The translations under genes were made by a program, and so were the position numbers. This document shows positions 1 to 6,006 of a DNA stretch of 7,067 nucleotides, piece by piece (position 1 is the first letter of the stretch; the number at the start of each line of letters is the position of its first letter). Below the pieces are notes generated by a model. That model saw only the letters and a program-made list of their open reading frames with translations, was not told the DNA's origin and made no database searches. Location of the stretch: NCBI GenBank assembly GCA_905234305.1, contig CAJOHT010000088.1, positions 1-7,067 on the forward strand, read 5' to 3'. Origin of the DNA: an uncultured Ruminococcus sp. (lineage in GTDB: Bacteria > Bacillota > Clostridia > Oscillospirales > Acutalibacteraceae).

Positions 1-1400
1 TCGTCAAGCAGCAACAAATTGGAGCCGTCGAGCATCAGCTTTAACAGACTGACTCGCGCTCGCTCGCCGCCGCTCATTTTTTTAAGCGGTTTAAATACCT
101 CGTCGCCCTTAAACAAAAAACTTCCTAGACAAGTTCTGAGCTTAGTTTCCGTCATATCGGGGAAGGTATCCCATATCTCGTCAAGCGCGGTTTTCTCTAA
201 ATTCAGATTGCTCTGCATCTGGTCAAAATACCCGAGGTTAACATTTACTCCGTACGATACCTCGCCGCTGTTGAAAGGCATTTTGCCGAGCAGTATATTG
301 AACAGCGTAGTTTTTCCGCAGCCGTTTTCGCCGATAATAAATACGCGCTCGCCTCTGCGGATATGAAAATCAACATCTTTAAAAAGCCTTTTTTCGCCAA
401 AACTTTTTGAAAGATTTTGAACGTCAAGCACATCCTCGCCGCTGACTTTTTTAGTCTTAAAACGCATATGTATAGTTTCAAGCTCTTTCTCGGGTGCGAC
501 AAGCTGAGCCTTTATTTTATCCGCCTGCTTCTGCTTACTGGCGGCGGTTATATAATTCCGCTCGGTTCCCCATCGCTTCTGCTGTTCAACAATCCCCTCT
601 ATGCGCTTGATCTCTTTTAAATCGTTCTTATATTTATTAGTAAGGCTATCGAGATACGCCTGCTTTTTCCTTTTGAACTCGCTGTAATTGCCCTTATACA
701 TCATAGTTTTTCGGTTTTCGAGTTCAATTGTTTTATTCGTCACATTATCGAGAAAATAACGGTCGTGGCTGATTATCAGCATAGAGCCCTTAAAATCCTT
801 AATAAAGCTCTCGAGCCAATTAACGGAGCTTATATCGAGGTGGTTAGTCGGCTCGTCGAGCAACAGGAAATTTGAACGTGACAACAAGAGCTTTAAAAGG
901 CTGAGTTTAGAGCGCTGACCTCCTGAAAGCTTTCCTGTAGGCATATCAAAGAACTTTTCCTCGAAGCCGAATCCGATAAGCGCCGAACGCGTACGCGCTT
1001 TATATGTAAGACCGCCGAGCGATTCAAAACGCTCGATCAAAGCGGTCTGTTTTTCGATATTTTCCTTAGTAGGAGATTTCTCAACAGCGGAGTTAAGCTC
1101 GTCAATTTCAGCCTCCATATCCATAAGATACTGAAATCCTGAAGCAAGCTCGTCGTAAATACTGCGCTCAGGATGATTGCAAGCGTGCTGCTCCATATAT
1201 CCTATCGAAGTATTCGAGGACACAAAAACATTACCGCCGTCAGCCTCAAGCTCGCCGTTAATGATTTTAAAAAGCGTAGTTTTGCCCGTACCGTTAGCAC
1301 CGATAAAACCGACTTTATCTCCTTTTTCAATTTCAAAATTTACATTCTCAAAAAGCGTTCTATCAACAAAACTTTTCGATAAATTATGAACACTTAACAT
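1..1400 (-). CDS. ABC-F family ATPase, 3' end cut by window edge
   Basis: This encodes a duplicated ATP-binding cassette protein without membrane segments, the ABC-F architecture. Family members bind the ribosomal E site and act in translation or in ribosome-protection antibiotic resistance. The ATG at 1398-1400 has a GGAG ribosome site 7 nt upstream (1408-1411), and the frame is open for 466 codons to the edge. The first cassette has Walker A GANGTGKTT (residues 34-42), signature LSGGQ (158-162), Walker B LLLDEP with D182/E183, and H-loop SHDRYF (H212). An interdomain linker of about 80 residues, rich in K, E and Q, follows (about 240-322). The second cassette has Walker A GENGCGKTT (357-365), signature MSGGE (442-446), and the start of Walker B (LLLLD, ending at 466), where the window stops. 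Perhaps 60 to 180 residues are missing. The family call is secure. Whether it is a housekeeping factor or a resistance protein cannot be told from this sequence. Confidence 0.95.
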   Translation of the reverse strand, partial: MLSVHNLSKSFVDRTLFENVNFEIEKGDKVGFIGANGTGKTTLFKIINGELEADGGNVFVSSNTSIGYMEQHACNHPERSIYDELASGFQYLMDMEAEIDELNSAVEKSPTKENIEKQTALIERFESLGGLTYKARTRSALIGFGFEEKFFDMPTGKLSGGQRSKLSLLKLLLSRSNFLLLDEPTNHLDISSVNWLESFIKDFKGSMLIISHDRYFLDNVTNKTIELENRKTMMYKGNYSEFKRKKQAYLDSLTNKYKNDLKEIKRIEGIVEQQKRWGTERNYITAASKQKQADKIKAQLVAPEKELETIHMRFKTKKVSGEDVLDVQNLSKSFGEKRLFKDVDFHIRRGERVFIIGENGCGKTTLFNILLGKMPFNSGEVSYGVNVNLGYFDQMQSNLNLEKTALDEIWDTFPDMTETKLRTCLGSFLFKGDEVFKPLKKMSGGERARVSLLKLMLDGSNLLLLD

Positions 1401-1482
1401 TATAAATCTCCGTATCGGCCGTGTACGTTCCTGATAAAAATCCGACCGCGCAATTTGCACACTCGATTAAATCAGCGCTTAC

Positions 1483-1851
1483 TTAACTATTTAAATACAG
1501 CATTATAAAATTTAAAATATGAACCAGAATTACCGCGCTGTATATTATTACTCCACTGTAAATCATAAAATTAGTAAATTTATTCTGTTCCAGTTTAAAA
1601 ACCTTATAAAACAGCCAAATCAAAATACTAAGCGCCAGCGGTAATATGCATTTCACGAAAAATCCGACTATAGGATAATCCATAATCCAACCCATAATCG
1701 GGTTAGCCTCATGGAAATAGCCTGTATCAATCAGCACCTGAGTACAAAACCAATCACATACATTTAAAAAATACAGAAAGAATAATTTTGTACCGAAACC
1801 GTATTGGCGGACTTCAACATAACTCTTTTTATCTAAAACTAATTCTGACAT
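1483..1851 (-). CDS. Small DUF5658-like integral membrane protein
   Basis: This is a 122-residue protein with three probable membrane helices, at about residues 22-41, 61-83 and 94-116. Between helices 1 and 2 it carries N30, D33, T37 and then EANP (48-51). That D...T...EANP pattern is what I associate with the DUF5658 family, whose function is unknown. The ATG at 1849-1851 has a GAGGTG ribosome site (1857-1862), which also forms the descending arm of the hairpin downstream of trkH. The gene lies 43 nt downstream of trkH and 82 nt upstream of the ABC-F gene on the same strand, so it may be a tail gene of the trk operon. No catalytic residues are evident. The coding call is firm; the family name is from memory of the motif. 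Confidence 0.85.
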   Translation of the reverse strand: MSELVLDKKSYVEVRQYGFGTKLFFLYFLNVCDWFCTQVLIDTGYFHEANPIMGWIMDYPIVGFFVKCILPLALSILIWLFYKVFKLEQNKFTNFMIYSGVIIYSAVILVHILNFIMLYLNS

Positions 1852-1890
1852 AAAAACACCTCACCGATAGTATTACCCGTGAGATGTTTT
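1852..1890 (-). terminator. Terminator-like hairpin after trkH that contains the next gene's ribosome site
   Basis: The minus-strand transcript reads A-tract, CAUCUCAC, a 14-nt loop, GUGAGGUG, then a U-tract that runs directly into the AUG. The arms are 1879-1886 and 1857-1864 and form 8 pairs including one U-G wobble. Flanking A-U pairs can extend the stem. The hairpin begins 8 nt after the trkH stop codon, as an intrinsic terminator would. Its 3' arm is the GAGGUG Shine-Dalgarno of the DUF5658-like gene. It could therefore terminate, attenuate, or hide a ribosome site. The stem is modest, so readthrough is likely. Confidence 0.5.
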
Positions 1891-1894
1891 ATTA

Positions 1895-3340
1895 TTAGTT
1901 TTTCTTCCAAGCAGTAGGCATAAATATCAGCAGAAGCGGATAAATCTCAAGTCGTCCCGCAATCATATTAAAAATAAACACGATTTTTGAAAACATATTG
2001 AAGCCGCTGTAATTACCTGCCGAACCTACAATCGAAAATCCAGGTCCCGTATTATTAAGAGTAGCGAGTACCGAGGTAAAGTTAGTAGTAAAATCAAAAC
2101 CGTTCAGCGCTATAAGCCCTGTGCTTACTACTACAAACATAGTATAAACTATAAGATAAACGCTGACGTTTCGAGTTACCTCGTGGCTTATCTTCTTTCC
2201 GCCTACCTTTACGGTCTGGATCGTTCTCGGATGAACGATAAGACGGAATTCTTTTCTCGCTTCCTTAAGCAGAATAAGAATCCTCGAAACCTTGAATCCG
2301 CCGCCCGTACTGCCCGCGCAGGCGCCTATACAGGTAATAACACAAATAAGCGTTTTACTCAGCTCGGGCCATTTATCGGTATTATCAATCGCGAATCCCG
2401 TACTCGACATTATCGAACTTACGTAGAAGAAGCTCTGGTGTACGGAGTCAAACGCGGTATGATAAATACTGCTGATATTAACCGCGATCACTATCGTCGA
2501 AAAAGCGATAATTCCTAAGTAATACCAAAGCTCTTCCATACGTAGAATTGCTTTAATTTTCCTTGTGAGAATTAAAATGTAAACGTAGAAATTAACTCCG
2601 AACAGCATCATAAATACAGCTACAACGCCCTGTAAATAGTAGCTGTCGAAATATCCCATAGACTTATTGTACGAGGAAAATCCACCTGTACCCGCGGTTG
2701 ACATCGCGGTAGTAACGGCGTCGAAGAAATACATTCCGCCGCACATAAGCAATATCGTTTCTATTACGGTAAGCCCAACATAAATTGTGTAGAGAACTAT
2801 GGCGTAATTTCTGAGCTTAGGCATAGTCTTATCGACCTCGGGACCTGTAGACTCAGCCTTCATAAGATTAATTCCCGCGTTTCCGCCGAGCTTTGGAATA
2901 AGAGCCAGTAGGAATACAATAACTCCCATACCGCCGAGGAAATGGCTTAAGCTCCTCCAGAAGAGCATACAGTTATCGAGAGCCTCGATATCGTTAAGTA
3001 TCGTAGCGCCCGTAGTAGTAAAGCCCGATACAGACTCAAAAAAAGCGTCAACAAAATTCGGGATTGAGCCGCTTATCCAAAGCGGGAGCGCTCCCGCGAG
3101 CGAAAGTACAATCCAGCTTAACGCCGTAGCGGCGAAACCGTCCTTGCGCTGCATAAAAAACTTTTTAGGCTTATTTATTATTACTATTATGCCTATCGCG
3201 ATAAGCGCCAGCCCTATAAACAGAAAATGACTGTAAGAGCTTTCTTTATACCATAAGCCGACCAAAGTTCCAAGCTGCATAGCGATACCTTCAATAAGAA
3301 GTACCCAGCCTAAAATATAAATAATTGTCCGTTTATTCAT
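1895..3340 (-). CDS. trkH: TrkH/KtrB-type potassium uptake channel subunit
   Basis: This is the pore-forming membrane subunit of the Trk/Ktr K+ uptake system, acting in the cytoplasmic membrane and gated by a cytosolic TrkA-type RCK protein. The 481 residues match the usual TrkH length. All four filter loops are visible: SGFTTTG (105-111), STAGTGGFS (214-222), SSTGFA (312-317) and NNTGPG (429-434). GACAGSTGGG (339-348) sits where the family has its intramembrane gating loop, and AGRLEIYPL (461-469) matches the conserved C-terminal GRLE motif. The start is supported by AGGTG (3346-3350), 5 nt upstream of the ATG. It lies 23 nt downstream of the small membrane protein gene and in the same transcript as trkA. 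No damage is seen. Some annotations may call it KtrB, since the families are close. Confidence 0.97.
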   Translation of the reverse strand: MNKRTIIYILGWVLLIEGIAMQLGTLVGLWYKESSYSHFLFIGLALIAIGIIVIINKPKKFFMQRKDGFAATALSWIVLSLAGALPLWISGSIPNFVDAFFESVSGFTTTGATILNDIEALDNCMLFWRSLSHFLGGMGVIVFLLALIPKLGGNAGINLMKAESTGPEVDKTMPKLRNYAIVLYTIYVGLTVIETILLMCGGMYFFDAVTTAMSTAGTGGFSSYNKSMGYFDSYYLQGVVAVFMMLFGVNFYVYILILTRKIKAILRMEELWYYLGIIAFSTIVIAVNISSIYHTAFDSVHQSFFYVSSIMSSTGFAIDNTDKWPELSKTLICVITCIGACAGSTGGGFKVSRILILLKEARKEFRLIVHPRTIQTVKVGGKKISHEVTRNVSVYLIVYTMFVVVSTGLIALNGFDFTTNFTSVLATLNNTGPGFSIVGSAGNYSGFNMFSKIVFIFNMIAGRLEIYPLLLIFMPTAWKKN

Positions 3341-3363
3341 ATTATCACCTTTAATTTTGCCGT

Positions 3364-3849
3364 TCAGATATTAAACAGAACGCCTCGACAATTCATAAAC
3401 GCGAAAAAACATACAATTGCCGCGAACGCCAAAGCGGAAATAACCCGTTCTCCGTAATTAACACGGTTGCCCTTTACTCCAATACCAAGCGCGCTATAAT
3501 TATGAATAGTCATCACCGTCGTCACCAACGACAAAAACGCCATCACTAAATAAAGTACAGCTATATAAAACTTCACGTCAAAGTGTTTAAGTGAAAAATA
3601 CAACACCACACCCTGAGCGGCAAAAGTAAGCAATGTTAAAATATTAACTATCGGAAGGATAATGCCGATTTCTTTAAAAGATTTACTAAAAACAGCCCAT
3701 TCGCCTAATCCGATATAATTACTCCTTATGTAGTTCCTGCTATGATGCGTTCTGAGCATATCGTATTTCCATATATTAAGCTCAAAGCCCTTAAAAGCGA
3801 GTAACAGCACCATCATAATAACTACAATTTCATAGTCTTTAAAATGCAT
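3364..3849 (-). CDS. Unknown four-helix membrane protein encoded between trkA and trkH
   Basis: This 161-residue protein is not recognised. Four hydrophobic stretches (about residues 7-24, 60-86, 92-115 and 136-154) predict an integral membrane protein. A polar, histidine-containing segment (about 28-60) follows helix 1, and a basic NRVNYGERV loop precedes helix 4. Its ATG overlaps the trkA stop by one base (TAATG at 3847-3851). The nearest ribosome-site-like sequence (AAAGGA) lies about 12 nt upstream inside trkA, so translational coupling to trkA is likely. The trkH start follows 23 nt after its stop. This position between the two Trk subunits suggests an accessory membrane component of K+ uptake, which is inference from context only. 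The open frame, coupling and spacing make it a real gene. Confidence 0.85.
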   Translation of the reverse strand: MHFKDYEIVVIMMVLLLAFKGFELNIWKYDMLRTHHSRNYIRSNYIGLGEWAVFSKSFKEIGIILPIVNILTLLTFAAQGVVLYFSLKHFDVKFYIAVLYLVMAFLSLVTTVMTIHNYSALGIGVKGNRVNYGERVISALAFAAIVCFFAFMNCRGVLFNI

Positions 3850-5159
3850 TATTTTAAAATATCCTTTAAGTCAAATAATCCCTTATGCTTAGTTACAACG
3901 ATTACCGTATCCCCGAGTTCAATAGAATCCTTACCGCTGGGGATAATTATTTTTCCGTTTCGGTTAATACAGGCTATCTGTAAATCAGATTTAAGATTAA
4001 GCATCGAAAGCGGAACACCGATAGCCAAATTATCCTCGCGCGCCTTAAACTCAAGCGCCTCAGCCTGACCGTTACAGATTGAGTAAAGCGTCTCGATATT
4101 ACTTCCGAACGAATTCTGCATAGCGCGTACATAACGAATAATATACTGGCCGGTCAGATGCTTCGGATGGATTACCGAGTCAAGCGGCAAGCTGTCGATA
4201 ATACTGAAGCTGATATTATCGATCTCGGTAATAATCTTAGCGTCGGGATTAACATCCTTAACGAAAAGCGAAACTATAATATTCTCCTCGTCGGTATCCA
4301 TAAGCGCAACTACTGCATCGGCGTGTTCAATACCCTCCGAAAGTAAAAGTTCCTGATTCATTCCGTTTCCGTGAATTATTACAACATTATCAAGATTCTC
4401 GCTTAAATGCTCGCAACGGTTTTTATCGGCTTCAATAATCTTTACCTTCATTCCCGTACAACTCAAGTTTTTAGCGAGGTAATAAGCGATTTTACTTCCG
4501 CCGAGGATAAGAACATTACGGCTTTTAGCGTTTATTACGCCGAGCTGCTTAAACAGCCTAGCGGCAGCCTTGCTCTCGGATATAATCGAAATAATATCTC
4601 CTGCTTTAATCTCGAAATCACCGTTCGGTATAAAACCTTCGTTACCTCTCTCAACAGTACAGATTCTTAAACCGTTCTTAAAAAGCCCCGCGCATTCTAC
4701 AACCTTTTTATCGGCAAGCGCAGAGGAACTGTTTATTTTAACCTTAATAAGGTCTACTACGCCTTTAGCGAACGAGTCTATCTCTACCGCTCCTGGGAAT
4801 TTAATAAGTCTGCTCAACTCACGCGCGCAGGTCTGCTCGGGATTAATCGCCATAGAAAGTCCAAGCTCATCCTTAAGTTTAGGCACGTCGTTAGTATACT
4901 GAGGATTACGCACACGGGCTATAGTTCTGTCAGCGCCCGCGTTTTTAGCGATAAGACAAGCGTATAGATTTAGCTCATCCGAAGCAGTTACGGCAATCAT
5001 TAAATCGCTGTCCTTAACCCCCGCGTCAACAAGAGTATCGAAAGTCGCGCCGTTACCGACGATTGCCATAACGTTCTGAGTACCAGCTACCGACTGAAGC
5101 GCGTTTATATCGGTATCAATAACCGTAATACTGTGTCCTTCTTTATTAAGCGTCCGCAT
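3849..5159 (-). CDS. trkA: TrkA, potassium uptake regulatory subunit, with frameshifted N terminus
   Basis: TrkA is the cytosolic nucleotide-binding (RCK) protein that gates TrkH. The in-frame ORF has 436 residues, arranged as RCK-N1 (about 1-120), RCK-C1 (126-207), RCK-N2 (213-335) and RCK-C2 (355-436). The first domain keeps VIDTD (13-17), with the acidic residue that binds the nucleotide ribose. The second keeps ILGGSKIA (218-225) and IIEAD (241-245). However, the ORF begins inside the family's usual first helix: the first beta strand and GxGxxG loop are absent in this frame. They are encoded just upstream (5152-5179) in another frame, behind the real ribosome site. The ATG at 5159 has only AGG directly abutting it, so it is a poor start. 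The gene is therefore either a recent pseudogene, a truncated protein, or a sequence error. Everything downstream is intact. Confidence 0.9.
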   Translation of the reverse strand: MRTLNKEGHSITVIDTDINALQSVAGTQNVMAIVGNGATFDTLVDAGVKDSDLMIAVTASDELNLYACLIAKNAGADRTIARVRNPQYTNDVPKLKDELGLSMAINPEQTCARELSRLIKFPGAVEIDSFAKGVVDLIKVKINSSSALADKKVVECAGLFKNGLRICTVERGNEGFIPNGDFEIKAGDIISIISESKAAARLFKQLGVINAKSRNVLILGGSKIAYYLAKNLSCTGMKVKIIEADKNRCEHLSENLDNVVIIHGNGMNQELLLSEGIEHADAVVALMDTDEENIIVSLFVKDVNPDAKIITEIDNISFSIIDSLPLDSVIHPKHLTGQYIIRYVRAMQNSFGSNIETLYSICNGQAEALEFKAREDNLAIGVPLSMLNLKSDLQIACINRNGKIIIPSGKDSIELGDTVIVVTKHKGLFDLKDILK

Positions 5160-5179
5160 CCTACAACAATTATTTTCAT
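5105..5179 (-). pseudogene. trkA: Original trkA start, shifted out of frame by a short deletion
   Basis: From the ATG at 5177-5179 the translation begins MKIIVVGCGR, the canonical TrkA first strand and start of its GxGxxG loop. It then runs out of frame for 14 residues to a TAA at 5105-5107. The main trkA frame resumes as RTLNKEGHSITVIDTD. From this ATG to the ITVID strand is 50 nt, against about 75 nt in a typical TrkA such as E. coli's. About 25 nt are therefore missing near 5147-5155, removing the rest of the glycine loop and most of the first helix. Confidence 0.75.
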
Positions 5180-5186
5180 AATTTTT

Positions 5187-5191
5187 ACCTC
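5187..5191 (-). promoter_or_regulatory. trkA ribosome binding site, marking the ancestral start
   Basis: GAGGT on the minus strand lies 7-8 nt before the ATG at 5179. It is the only good Shine-Dalgarno in this region and is 28 nt from the in-frame ATG at 5159. It therefore identifies 5179 as the original trkA start. Confidence 0.75.
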
Positions 5192-5219
5192 AAATCTGAA
5201 AAATAATCACACTCAATTA

Positions 5220-5248
5220 ATTATATTACATTACCTCCATAAAATCAA
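5220..5248 (-). promoter_or_regulatory. Sigma-A promoter of the trk operon
   Basis: The minus strand has TTGATT (5243-5248), a 17-nt spacer, and a consensus TATAAT (5220-5225). Transcription would start near 5212, leaving a leader of about 32 nt before the original trkA ATG. That is too short to hold a known K+-related riboswitch such as ydaO/yuaA (c-di-AMP). Confidence 0.8.
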
Positions 5249-5367
5249 GTATTTTTATATTTCCTCGTCAATCTGTTAAGTTCCTATCAAAATGTAATAT
5301 TCCCCTAACATCCGCATCTCTGTCAGGGTTTGGATACTTGTGAAACGTTCTTCGCTCAAATGATATC

Positions 5368-5390
5368 TATTACCTATTACATATTACCTA
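5368..5390. repeat. Short tandem repeat in the trk upstream spacer
   Basis: TATTACCTA occurs at 5368-5376 and again at 5382-5390, a 14-bp period. The rest of the interval from 5249 to 5419 shows no ORF with a ribosome site and no RNA gene that I recognise. Confidence 0.5.
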
Positions 5391-5419
5391 ACCTATATCC
5401 CCGTACATTATTAGCGCAA

Positions 5420-5557
5420 TGTCATCCTGAGCGAAGCGCAAGCGGAGTCTAAGGATCTTAAAATCCCGCAGCAAGCACGGTATAACAGCTTTGCTGTCAG
5501 TTTTGGATATTTTTTGAAATGTTCTGAAAAATCCTTAGCCCTTTATCCTTTGCCCTT
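5420..5557. repeat. Interspersed-repeat-like intergenic block with inverted and tandem parts
   Basis: The segment starting GTCATCCTGAGCGAAGCG (5421) and continuing to AAGGATCTT resembles a sequence I have seen repeatedly in intergenic DNA of many bacterial genomes. This is recognition from memory, not a search. Within the block, CTAAGGAT (5449-5456) is the inverse of ATCCTTAG (5531-5538), and ACAGC-TTT-GCTGT forms a small hairpin (5485-5497). A 14-bp tandem pair with one mismatch occupies 5531-5557. I see no coding potential. It may be a mobile or REP-like remnant. Confidence 0.5.
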
Positions 5558-5571
5558 CTTAAATTTGAACA

Positions 5572-5605
5572 CACAAACAACAAGCCCGCGGCATATGCCG
5601 CGGGC
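5572..5605 (-). terminator. Strong terminator closing the small-peptide/mini-ORF transcript
   Basis: Positions 5584-5605 are a perfect 22-bp palindrome: an 11-nt arm (GCCCGCGGCAT) followed directly by its inverse. On the minus strand it is followed by a T-rich tail (TTGTTGTTTGTG). On the plus strand the flank is A-rich, so it should work mainly leftward. It sits 8 nt after the last mini-ORF stop. It would also insulate the trk promoter from upstream transcription. Confidence 0.75.
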
Positions 5606-5613
5606 GAAACAAA

Positions 5614-5814
5614 CTAGATCATTGGTCTATCCTCAACCTTTATTAAATTTTGAGTCGAGTAAAAATTAACTAGAACATTGGTCTATCTCCATATATAAAA
5701 AACAGTTTTTACATTCTGCTCGAGTAAACTTATAAACAAATCATGGGACTATCCCCTATCTATAAAAATCTTAAACTCAAATCTATAATTAAATATTACA
5801 CCGGACCAGTCTCC
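5614..5814 (-). repeat. Four degenerate tandem repeats, each a ribosome site plus a near-immediate start-stop ORF
   Basis: Reading the minus strand, unit 1 has GGAG (5811-5814), 9 nt, then GTG TAA (5796-5801). Unit 2 has GGGG (5753-5756), 8 nt, then ATG ATT TGT TTA TAA (5730-5744). Unit 3 has GGAG (5687-5690), 8 nt, then ATG TTC TAG (5670-5678). Unit 4 has GAGG (5631-5634), 8 nt, then ATG ATC TAG (5614-5622). Units 3 and 4 share a 20-nt core with one mismatch (5612-5631 and 5668-5687). Spacing between units is about 56, 66 and 60 bp, and the units lie in AT-rich DNA. In units 1 and 2 the Shine-Dalgarno can pair with the bases before the start (CGGA/UCCG and GGGA/UCCC). The reading frame containing these starts spells GD-R/S-PM-I/F before the stop in units 2 and 3, and EDRPMI in unit 4. 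The repeats could therefore also be remnants of duplicated peptide genes. Confidence 0.6.
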
Positions 5815-5865
5815 GTAAAACTAATTTAAATTTTTATAAACTTCAATGATTCATTTTTTCGAGGC

Positions 5866-5908
5866 GCCGCACAAGCGGCTGACTTAGTTAGGTGGTAAAC
5901 TCCGCTTG
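5866..5908 (-). promoter_or_regulatory. Mutually exclusive RNA pairings over the end of the peptide ORF
   Basis: On the minus transcript, CAAGCGG (5902-5908), within codons 13-15 of the peptide ORF, is perfectly complementary to CCGCUUG (5872-5878). The same CCGCUUG is part of an alternative local hairpin GCCGC-UUGU-GCGGC (5866-5879). A ribosome on the ORF would block the first pairing and favour the second. No U-run follows the small hairpin, so it is not itself a terminator. The functional role is inference. Confidence 0.35.
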
Positions 5909-5946
5909 AGGTCTTTGATCGAAATTCTATATGGTCTATGTAACAT
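5884..5946 (-). CDS. Small peptide of 20 residues with a perfect ribosome site
   Basis: This ORF is too short for ordinary gene callers but has every expression signal: promoter at 5978-6006, AAGGAGG (5955-5961), 8-nt spacing, and ATG (5944-5946), ending in TAA at 5884-5886. The peptide begins MLHRPYRISI and ends LKRSLPPN. It is basic (four Arg, two Lys), lacks a membrane segment or signal peptide, and ends in Pro-Pro just before the stop, a context known to slow ribosomes. It resembles a leader peptide in size and in its overlap with alternative RNA pairings, but no adjacent regulated gene is obvious. The +1 frame stays open across it to a stop at 5826-5828 (39 codons, no start of its own), so a longer frameshifted product or an ancestral longer gene cannot be excluded. 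Confidence 0.55.
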   Translation of the reverse strand: MLHRPYRISIKDLKRSLPPN

Positions 5947-5977
5947 CTTCAAAACCTCCTTGTTTTTTGTTGTTTAT

Positions 5978-6006
5978 ATTATATAATAGTTTTTCGCATT
6001 TGTCAA
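5978..6006 (-). promoter_or_regulatory. Near-perfect sigma-A promoter of the small-peptide unit
   Basis: On the minus strand TTGACA (6001-6006), exactly 17 nt, and TATAAT (5978-5983) match the consensus fully. Directly upstream, about 6007-6060 is almost pure A/T with long A and T runs, as in UP elements that bind the alpha subunit of RNA polymerase. Transcription would start near 5971, leaving about 24 nt of leader before the peptide ATG. The remaining gap to 6131 is AT-rich with nothing else recognisable. Confidence 0.85.

Larger units (their letters stand above)
5572..5971 (-). ncRNA. Predicted short transcript of about 400 nt carrying a peptide ORF and a mini-ORF array
   Basis: A near-perfect promoter at 5978-6006 and a strong terminator at 5572-5605 bracket a self-contained transcript. 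It contains a 20-codon ORF with a perfect ribosome site (5884-5946), a structured segment (5866-5908) and four repeated initiation-site modules (5614-5814). No larger gene lies within it. It could be a leader-type or dual-function small RNA, or a decayed small-peptide locus. I do not recognise the family. Confidence 0.4.

Noticed and set aside
19..620. Several plus- and minus-strand ORFs at the left edge
   Set aside because: They overlap the ABC-F gene in other frames. The ABC-F frame carries Walker and signature motifs throughout.
1401..1482. Separate promoter for the ABC-F gene
   Set aside because: The gap contains no -35/-10 pair with acceptable match and spacing; only the GGAG ribosome site is clear.
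2183..2518. 111-codon plus-strand ORF opposite trkH
   Set aside because: It is antisense to an unmistakable trkH, is made of Arg/Asn-rich reverse-frame residues, and has no ribosome site or family features.
4158..4902. Plus-strand ORFs of 62-110 codons
   Set aside because: They are reverse-frame shadows of trkA without ribosome sites or recognisable motifs.
5180..5212. Potassium or c-di-AMP riboswitch in the trkA leader
   Set aside because: The predicted leader is only about 32 nt, too short for the known ydaO/yuaA or M-box type elements.
5612..5816. CRISPR-like array
   Set aside because: The units are degenerate, unevenly spaced (56-66 bp) and have AT-rich drifting spacers. No cas genes are present.
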